Of a stretch of 6,344 nt of DNA, positions 1 through 4,535 are shown one piece after another. The notes beneath the pieces are model-generated. The model worked only from the letters and a program-made list of their open reading frames with translations. It made no database searches and was not told where the DNA came from. The translations under genes were made by a program, and so were the position numbers. Where the stretch lies: assembly GCA_026986935.1 (NCBI GenBank), contig JALSNP010000087.1, positions 1-6,344 of the forward strand, written 5' to 3'. The DNA is from Pyrodictiaceae archaeon (GTDB lineage Archaea > Thermoproteota > Thermoprotei_A > Sulfolobales > Pyrodictiaceae). Each line of letters starts with the position of its first letter. The first letter of the stretch is position 1.

Positions 1-153
1 TCTTGCACTTCTATACGTTGTCCCTACTCCCATCCCGTAGCGGGGAATGTGGTGGAGCGGCATCGCCCCGTTCTCATACAGTATTATGAGTATTCTAAGT
101 ATTCCTGGTCTTGAGAGGAACCAGTATCTTTTACCGTGATTGGTGCTTGGCAT
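1..153 (-). CDS. Winged-helix DNA-binding protein, N-terminal part (runs off left edge)
   Basis: The frame starts at ATG 153-151 and is still open at base 1, giving 51 residues. An in-frame TGA at 162-160 lies just upstream, so no longer start is possible. A GGAG at 168-165 (context GGAGCGTGA, close to the archaeal Shine-Dalgarno) sits 11 bases before the ATG. The peptide has a hydrophobic helix after a Pro-Gly (PGILRILIILYENG, about residues 16-29), then AMPLHHIPRYGMGVGTTYRSAR (residues 30-51). This spacing resembles helices 1 to 3 of a winged helix-turn-helix, with GTTYRSAR as the start of the recognition helix. A transcription-regulator role is inferred from this pattern alone; the wing and any ligand or dimerisation part lie outside the window. 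It follows pyrG after 57 bases on the same strand, so it may be read from the same transcript. The fold call is moderate and the target unknown. Confidence 0.7.
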   Translation of the reverse strand, partial: MPSTNHGKRYWFLSRPGILRILIILYENGAMPLHHIPRYGMGVGTTYRSAR

Positions 154-164
154 GGTTGTTCACG

Positions 165-168
165 CTCC
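165..168 (-). promoter_or_regulatory. Ribosome-binding site of the winged-helix gene
   Basis: The minus strand reads GGAGCGTGA beginning at 168, eight of nine matches to the GGAGGTGA-type sequence complementary to the archaeal 16S rRNA 3' end. The core GGAG is 11 bases before ATG 153, slightly long but usable. It supports this ATG as a real start. Confidence 0.5.
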
Positions 169-210
169 TATTGCTGGCGCTTAGGTGGTAGCCAGTATCA
201 ATTTGTAGTA

Positions 211-1833
211 TTATTGCGTGATATAAGGGGTTAGTCCCTGTGCGGCTCTAAGTAACGCGATGAATAGTGGTGCTGGTTTCATAGGCCTGCTGTGGAATTC
301 TGGATGGGGCTGGCTGCCTATGAAGAATTTATGGTTTTTGAGCTCGATGAACTCTACTAGTCCTCTGTCAAGACTGTAACCGGATACAATCATCCCTGCT
401 GATACTAGTTTGTCGAGGAATTTTGGATTAACCTCGTATCTGTGGCGATGCCGCTCATATATTATTTCCTTTCCACTATATATTTTGTGCACTAGTGTAT
501 TATTTATTAGCACTATTGGTGAAGCTCCTAGCCTCATTGTTCCTCCTAGCTTATCTATGTGTTTTTGTTCTTCTAGCAAGTCTATGACGGGATACGGGGT
601 TTTAGGATCTATCTCTGTGCTGTTCGCGTTTTGTAGGCCTGCTAGGTGCCTCGCTATGGTGACTACTGCTAGTTGCATTCCGAAGCATATGCCTAGGAAT
701 GGTTTGTTCATATCTATTACCTTCTCTATTACCTTTATTTTTCCTTCAGCTCCTCTTTTACCAAAGCCTGGTAGGACTATAACAGCGTCGTTTTCCTCGA
801 CAGGTTTTTCTGGATCTAGTTCTTTCTTATCTATGGCTGTTGATTCGTACCAGTTGAGTACTGGTTTAACGTGTAGGTAGGCAGAAGCGTGCCTTATTGC
901 CTCTATTATACTTATGTAGCTATCTTTTAGCTTTGTGTACTTACCAACCATGGCTACCCTGACTTCCTTGGTTGCGCTCTTTAGTTTACTGACGAACTCC
1001 TCCCACTTACCTAGGTCAGGTTCTCGATCCTCTAGGCCAAGACGTTTTGCAACAAATGATCCTATACCCTGCTTCTCAAGAACCAATGGTACCTCGTAGA
1101 TAACCTCTACATCCGGGCTGCTAAAAACAGCCTCTGGCGGAAGATTAGCATAAAGCGCTATCTTTCTACGCGCCTCCGGCTCAAGGGGCTTAGGGCTTCG
1201 TGCAACAATAGCGTCTGGTTGTATACCTATACGCCGTAGCTCTTGAACACTATGCTGTACTGGTTTGGTTTTCTGCTCCCCCGTCGTGCTGAGCAAGGGG
1301 GCTAATGCTACGTGAATAAACATGGTATTATTGAATCCTTCTTCGAGCCTCATCTGCCTAATAGCTTCGAGAAATGGTAGCCCCTCTATATCGCCCACAG
1401 TGCCTCCTATTTCAACAAGTACTACATCCGCGCCCGAATCCCTAGCTACTTCCCTAATACGTGACTTTATCTCATCCGTTATATGTGGGATAACCTGTAC
1501 TGTTTGCCCTAGGTAGTCTCCTCTGCGCTCTCTCTCTATAACGGCTAGATAAACTTGGCCTGCAGTTATATTATTCCTCTTGGAGAGGTTTGTGTCAAGA
1601 AACCTCTCATAGTGTCCTAGATCTAGATCCGTTTCTCCCCCATCCTCTGTCACATATACCTCGCCGTGCATATAGGGATTCATGGTGCCAGCGTCAACGT
1701 TTAGGTAGGGATCAATCTTTATCGCAGTAACGGAGTAGCCTCTAGCCTTGAGCAATAAACCTATAGAGGCAGTAGTTATGCCCTTACCAACGCTGCTGAG
1801 CACGCCCCCAGTAACAAAAATGTACTTCGCCAT
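211..1833 (-). CDS. pyrG: CTP synthase (glutamine-hydrolysing)
   Basis: This cytosolic enzyme makes CTP from UTP, ATP and glutamine, the last step of de novo pyrimidine nucleotide synthesis. Its 540 residues are the normal full length. The synthetase domain (about 1-267) starts with KYIFVTGGVLSSVGKG, has the nucleotide-binding SSVGKG loop at 13-18, the TDLDLGHYERF motif near 68-78 with metal-binding Asp71, EIGGTVGDIE from Glu141, and GEQKTKPVQHSVQELR at 185-200. The class I glutamine amidotransferase domain (about 291-535) has the oxyanion-hole loop PGFGKRG at 355-361, nucleophile Cys383 in GICFGMQ, and the His510/Glu512 pair in QPHPEFHSRP. All catalytic residues seen in the family are present. 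The start is ATG 1833, directly before the conserved N-terminal strand. No strong ribosome-binding site precedes it, only GGGCGAT very close to the ATG. It lies 20 bases after the PLP enzyme gene, so the two are probably cotranscribed. Confidence 0.98.
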   Translation of the reverse strand: MAKYIFVTGGVLSSVGKGITTASIGLLLKARGYSVTAIKIDPYLNVDAGTMNPYMHGEVYVTEDGGETDLDLGHYERFLDTNLSKRNNITAGQVYLAVIERERRGDYLGQTVQVIPHITDEIKSRIREVARDSGADVVLVEIGGTVGDIEGLPFLEAIRQMRLEEGFNNTMFIHVALAPLLSTTGEQKTKPVQHSVQELRRIGIQPDAIVARSPKPLEPEARRKIALYANLPPEAVFSSPDVEVIYEVPLVLEKQGIGSFVAKRLGLEDREPDLGKWEEFVSKLKSATKEVRVAMVGKYTKLKDSYISIIEAIRHASAYLHVKPVLNWYESTAIDKKELDPEKPVEENDAVIVLPGFGKRGAEGKIKVIEKVIDMNKPFLGICFGMQLAVVTIARHLAGLQNANSTEIDPKTPYPVIDLLEEQKHIDKLGGTMRLGASPIVLINNTLVHKIYSGKEIIYERHRHRYEVNPKFLDKLVSAGMIVSGYSLDRGLVEFIELKNHKFFIGSQPHPEFHSRPMKPAPLFIALLRAAQGLTPYITQ

Positions 1834-1853
1834 GCATCGCCCGCTAGAGGCAT

Positions 1854-2756
1854 TTACTCTTGCCAGGTTTTTAGCAGCTCGGTCCCATGAACCCCGAGGC
1901 GTAACCTCTCTAGCACAGAGGGGTACCGTATCAGCCTATCAGCAGCCACTATTACTATGGTTGCACCCTTATCAATTTCTCCTTCATTTATTAGCCTAGT
2001 CGCTGCTACAAACGCCGCCCCAGTCGAGGGGCCCACAAGGAGCCCTGTCATAGTCGCGAGCGCGCTAATACCATAAATGGCCTCTTGCGGCTCAACTCCG
2101 ATGGCTTTATCAACATACTTTCGATATCGCTTATATAGTTCCGGTACTATGCTTACCGTTAGCCCCTCTATGGTTTCTCCTTTACCACTACCACCAACTA
2201 TGGGGGAGTCTTTTGGCGACACCGACACTACTAGGGTAGAGCCTATTACCTCTTTTAGTCTCCTACCAACACCGGTCACGGTCCCAGCAGTGCCTACCCC
2301 CATTATGAACGCGTCAACGTCTCTGCCAGTCCCCTCTAGTATCTCCAGAGCCGTTGTCTCGTAATGAGCTAGGTGGTTAGCATCGTTGGCCATCTGGTCA
2401 AGCAAGAAACACCCCATCTCAACGGCTTTTTCGCGGGCAGCTTCTCTATCCATGCCCTCATCGCTTATCTCTATAAGCTCTCCGCCAAGGCTCCTAATTA
2501 GGTCCTTCTTTAGCTTAGACGCGTGTTTTTCAACGAATAGCACAGCGCGTAGCCCAAGACGCCAAGCAACCCATGCAACCGATGTAGCAGTATTACCGCT
2601 GCTTATCTCGGCAACGCAATCGCCAGGCCCTACAGCTCCTTCCTCTATAGCCCTCTTTATCATATAGAGGGCTATTCTGTCCTTATGGCTCCCAGTAGGG
2701 TTTACATATTCTAGCTTTACACAGAGCCTATAAGAGCCGGCTCGGAAACACTCCAT
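1854..2756 (-). CDS. Cysteine synthase / cystathionine beta-synthase family PLP enzyme, 5' end uncertain
   Basis: This is a fold-type II pyridoxal-phosphate enzyme. The family makes cysteine from activated serine and sulfide, or cystathionine from serine and homocysteine. From ATG 2756 it has 300 residues. Visible motifs are the Schiff-base Lys25 in NPTGSHKDR, the substrate loop SSGNTATS (52-59), DQMANDAN (120-127), the phosphate-binding GVGTAGTVTG (153-162) and GPSTGAA (242-248), and a C-terminal RYPS (277-280) where relatives have RYLS. The catalytic set is complete, but several loops differ from typical CysK (SVKDR, SGNTGIG, GTGGT), so the substrate is not certain; O-acetylserine, O-phosphoserine and serine are all open. 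The usual family N-terminus is missing from this ATG: upstream in frame lies GELAEAIERLKRLIGSTP, containing the LIGxTP motif, with no ATG, GTG or TTG before an in-frame TGA at 2849-2847. The gene may be translated from a rare start, carry a mutation, or contain a sequence error. It is followed by pyrG after 20 bases. Confidence 0.88.
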   Translation of the reverse strand: MECFRAGSYRLCVKLEYVNPTGSHKDRIALYMIKRAIEEGAVGPGDCVAEISSGNTATSVAWVAWRLGLRAVLFVEKHASKLKKDLIRSLGGELIEISDEGMDREAAREKAVEMGCFLLDQMANDANHLAHYETTALEILEGTGRDVDAFIMGVGTAGTVTGVGRRLKEVIGSTLVVSVSPKDSPIVGGSGKGETIEGLTVSIVPELYKRYRKYVDKAIGVEPQEAIYGISALATMTGLLVGPSTGAAFVAATRLINEGEIDKGATIVIVAADRLIRYPSVLERLRLGVHGTELLKTWQE

Positions 2757-2846
2757 CGGTGTTGAGCCGATCAGCCTCTTTAGCCTCTCTATAGCCTCGG
2801 CTAGTTCTCCTTTAGAGCTAGGCCTGGGTGTACGCGAAATACGGGG
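2757..2846 (-). other. Coding-like N-terminal extension of the PLP enzyme without a standard start
   Basis: The minus-strand frame of the PLP enzyme stays open upstream of its first ATG until TGA 2849-2847. The last 18 codons before the ATG (2810-2757) read GELAEAIERLKRLIGSTP. LIGSTP matches the LIGNTP element that family members carry near residues 8-15. Adding these 18 residues would move the catalytic lysine from residue 25 to about 43, close to its usual position near 41. The only near-cognate starts in this stretch are ATT 2840, ATA 2792 and CTG 2774. Upstream of about 2812 the neighbouring frame (GTG 2869 onwards, containing GDPVFRVHPGLALK) looks more protein-like, which is compatible with a one-base deletion near 2806-2812. 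What is seen is the motif and the absence of a start; the cause is inference. Confidence 0.65.
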
Positions 2847-2874
2847 TCACCTCGAAGGAGCAGTATCACTAGCC

Positions 2875-2887
2875 ATTATACCGTTTC
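2875..2887 (-). promoter_or_regulatory. Possible archaeal promoter (BRE/TATA) of the PLP enzyme-pyrG unit
   Basis: The minus strand reads GAAACGG followed by TATAAT, which resembles a purine-A-rich BRE joined to a TATA box. The usual spacing would place transcription start near 2850-2855, downstream of the ATG at 2876 and GTG at 2869. If so, neither of those codons could be used, and translation would have to begin inside 2757-2850. The match is short and lies in an AT-rich gap, so this is a weak call. No other convincing TATA box is seen between the SRP19 stop and the PLP enzyme. Confidence 0.3.
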
Positions 2888-2896
2888 AAAACCGGT
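2880..2896. repeat. Imperfect 17-base palindrome, possible operator
   Basis: The plus strand reads accgtttcaaaaccggt, in which six of eight base pairs around the centre are symmetric (arms accg and cggt fully so). It overlaps the possible BRE/TATA element of the PLP enzyme. Beside it, minus-strand ACCACTATT is followed directly by ACCACTACC (2911-2894), a near-perfect nine-base direct repeat. Such symmetry at a promoter is typical of a dimeric repressor site, but chance is not excluded at this length. Confidence 0.25.
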
Positions 2897-2937
2897 AGTG
2901 GTAATAGTGGTTTTCCCGCTACAAACAAGTAATCAAA

Positions 2938-3252
2938 CTAGCTGGATTTATGGAGCTTCTTTTCCTCCCTTAACCTCCTAATCTCCCTTGCAATGGTTTT
3001 AAGCGTCTCGAGCTTAGAGCCACGCTTATCGACAACTACACGGGTTGTCTGCTCCCACCACTTACGCGGATACCTCGCCTTCTCTGTAACAGGGTTAAGC
3101 CCCAATCTCTGTGCAGCCTCAACAACTTCCTCAACCCTTGGCCTACGCACAGCATCTCGAAGAGGAACTTTACGCCCCTCTCCACGTGATGCGGTTGAAT
3201 CAATATTTATAGGCCATAGGACTATTCTCTTTCCCTTCAGCTCTCTGCTCAA
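2938..3252 (-). CDS. srp19: Signal recognition particle protein SRP19
   Basis: SRP19 binds the tips of helices 6 and 8 of 7S RNA and prepares it for SRP54, so that ribosomes making membrane and secreted proteins are targeted to the membrane. It exists in archaea and eukaryotes, not bacteria, which fixes the domain of life here. The 104 residues match the short archaeal form. Diagnostic parts are WPINIDSTASRGEGRKVP (13-30), the basic PRKWWEQTTRVVV (62-74), which corresponds to the RNA-contacting and hydrophobic core segment, and a Lys/Arg-rich C-terminal helix (about 80-102). The start is TTG 3252: upstream in frame there is no ATG, GTG or TTG before TAG 3294-3292, and this TTG leaves a normal short leader before the conserved strand. 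The ribosome-binding site is poor (GGGG at 3264-3261). The permease ends 65 bases upstream; a functional link to it is not needed. Confidence 0.95.
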   Translation of the reverse strand: MSRELKGKRIVLWPINIDSTASRGEGRKVPLRDAVRRPRVEEVVEAAQRLGLNPVTEKARYPRKWWEQTTRVVVDKRGSKLETLKTIAREIRRLREEKKLHKSS

Positions 3253-3273
3253 ACAACCAACCCCGTTTATCGT

Positions 3274-3305
3274 AAGAGGGATAGCCCTTAGCTAAAACCC
3301 CTCTT
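3274..3305. repeat. Inverted repeat in the permease-SRP19 gap
   Basis: Arms aagaggg (3274-3280) and ccctctt (3299-3305) pair perfectly over seven bases. Inside them tagc (3282-3285) and gcta (3291-3294) can pair over four more, around a five-base loop. In RNA this would form an interrupted hairpin between the permease stop and the SRP19 start. Archaeal termination relies on U-runs rather than hairpins, and only a TTTT is present here, so its role (RNA processing, stability or none) is open. Confidence 0.35.
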
Positions 3306-3317
3306 GGTGATTCCTGG

Positions 3318-4535
3318 CTACTCATAGCGCAGCGCTACTGCGGGCGGAATTCTTGCCGCTTGGCGAGCGGGGATGAAACCACCCACAGCACCGACTATGA
3401 TAGTCACTATGAAAGCTCCTCCGATTAGCTCAGAGCTTATCTTAGGAGGCGCCTTTATGGTGAAGAGAGTTGCTCCATGAATAGTCATTCCTTGTTGTGC
3501 GAGCACGTATGCTCCGATGACACCTAGTACTATACCAATTACTGCGCCTATGCTGCTCATTATAATGGATTCCATCAATATTGATAAGACTACCTCGCTA
3601 TTAGTAAACCCTATAGCTTTCATAACGCCTATCTCGCGCGTGCGCTCCATAACGGATGTTATCATTGACGCTGCTATACCGGTTATAGCTACTATGAAGG
3701 CAGCGCTACCAGCAGCGGTTGTTACAAACTTCATAGCAGCCGTTATAGAGGACACGACACGCGATATCTCTATTAGGGATATAACAGCTGCCCTTTCCCC
3801 GTAGATGTCTCGGAGCTGGTTAGTCACTTTCTCCACGTATACAGGATCCCTAACTATTATTATTAGGCCGCTCCATTTGCTGAACCCGAAAAGCCTTCTA
3901 CCAGCGGCTAGTGGGAGAAATACAGTGGTATCTGGGTTAACGAAGAATGCGTTGCCAAACTCGGCGAGAATTCCGCGAATAATGACATTGACTGTTCTTG
4001 TCTTTATCTTCCCCTCCCTTATCGTATAGTATTTTAGCGAGATAACATCGCCCACATTGTAGTATTTTATGCCTTTCTCGTCATAGGCTATGAATTTCCC
4101 CACAACAGCTCCTACAAAATCATTAGGTGAAGGAATGGTTCCCTCAGCTACTCTGAGTTTTTTCAGCGCGTGAAAGAATATATTAAGATTGACAGCGTAC
4201 ATGGTCGCGTCAATGTATTTGCCTCCTCTCAGTATCTTCACCCTGGCACTATAAAATGGTGTAACATACTTGACTTCCGGTAACGATTTTATCATTTCTA
4301 TATCGCTTTGTGTTAACGTGTACCCAGCATGTGGTATAACTATTATGAAGTCTTGGCCAAGCCCTTGTATCTGGTTAATAACGTAAGCGGAGTATCCCTC
4401 GACAACACCCAGGATGGCGACAAGAGCCGTGGGGCCAATAGCTATACCTATTATGGTTAACAAGCTCCTCGTTTTTTTCTCGCTTAGCACTCTTAGTGCT
4501 AGCCTCATTAAGTCAAAAACCTCGTATATGTTCAA
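3318..4535 (-). CDS. ABC transporter permease, MacB/FtsX family
   Basis: This 405-residue membrane protein has the MacB/LolC/FtsX architecture (COG0577). A cytoplasmic N-terminal helix leads into membrane segment 1 (about 25-47, LLTIIGIAIGPTALVAILGVV). A large external domain follows (about 50-265, the MacB periplasmic-core type). Three C-terminal membrane segments lie at about 274-296, 317-346 and 368-389. Between segments 2 and 3 is the cytoplasmic coupling motif MERTREIGVMKAIGFT (296-311), the contact for the ATPase subunit. The C-terminus GFIPARQAARIPPAVALRYE is the family signature. Such permeases usually do not carry solute through the membrane but transmit ATPase-driven motion to the outer face, extruding lipids, peptides or lipoproteins or acting on surface partners. 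The start is TTG 4535, supported by GGAGG seven bases upstream. It overlaps the preceding surface-protein gene by four bases (TTGA). The needed ATPase is not in this window. The substrate is unknown. Confidence 0.93.
   Translation of the reverse strand: MNIYEVFDLMRLALRVLSEKKTRSLLTIIGIAIGPTALVAILGVVEGYSAYVINQIQGLGQDFIIVIPHAGYTLTQSDIEMIKSLPEVKYVTPFYSARVKILRGGKYIDATMYAVNLNIFFHALKKLRVAEGTIPSPNDFVGAVVGKFIAYDEKGIKYYNVGDVISLKYYTIREGKIKTRTVNVIIRGILAEFGNAFFVNPDTTVFLPLAAGRRLFGFSKWSGLIIIVRDPVYVEKVTNQLRDIYGERAAVISLIEISRVVSSITAAMKFVTTAAGSAAFIVAITGIAASMITSVMERTREIGVMKAIGFTNSEVVLSILMESIIMSSIGAVIGIVLGVIGAYVLAQQGMTIHGATLFTIKAPPKISSELIGGAFIVTIIVGAVGGFIPARQAARIPPAVALRYE

Noticed and set aside
190..211. Hairpin or terminator after pyrG
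   Set aside because: Only a five-base pairing (CTGGC with GCCAG) and no T-run were found, within what chance would give.
410..880. Plus-strand open frame of 156 codons, and similar plus-strand frames elsewhere (for example 1748-1999, 2077-2364, 5889-6158)
   Set aside because: They lie opposite strongly supported minus-strand genes, have Ser/Ile/Pro-rich low-information translations and no recognisable motif. They are antisense shadows.
2848..2850. The in-frame TGA upstream of the PLP enzyme as a selenocysteine or other recoded codon
   Set aside because: Crenarchaea are not known to insert selenocysteine, no cysteine is expected at this N-terminal position in the family, and the codons before the TGA do not resemble the family. 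A mutation, sequence error or alternative start is simpler.
2803..2869. A separate 22-codon peptide gene from GTG 2869 to TAG 2803-2801
   Set aside because: It has no ribosome-binding site and ends exactly where the enzyme's conserved N-terminus begins in the next frame, so it reads better as a displaced start of that enzyme than as its own gene.
2911..2937. Transcription terminator after SRP19
   Set aside because: The minus strand is mildly T-rich (TTTGATTACTTGTTTGTAG) but has no run longer than three T, too weak to call an archaeal terminator.
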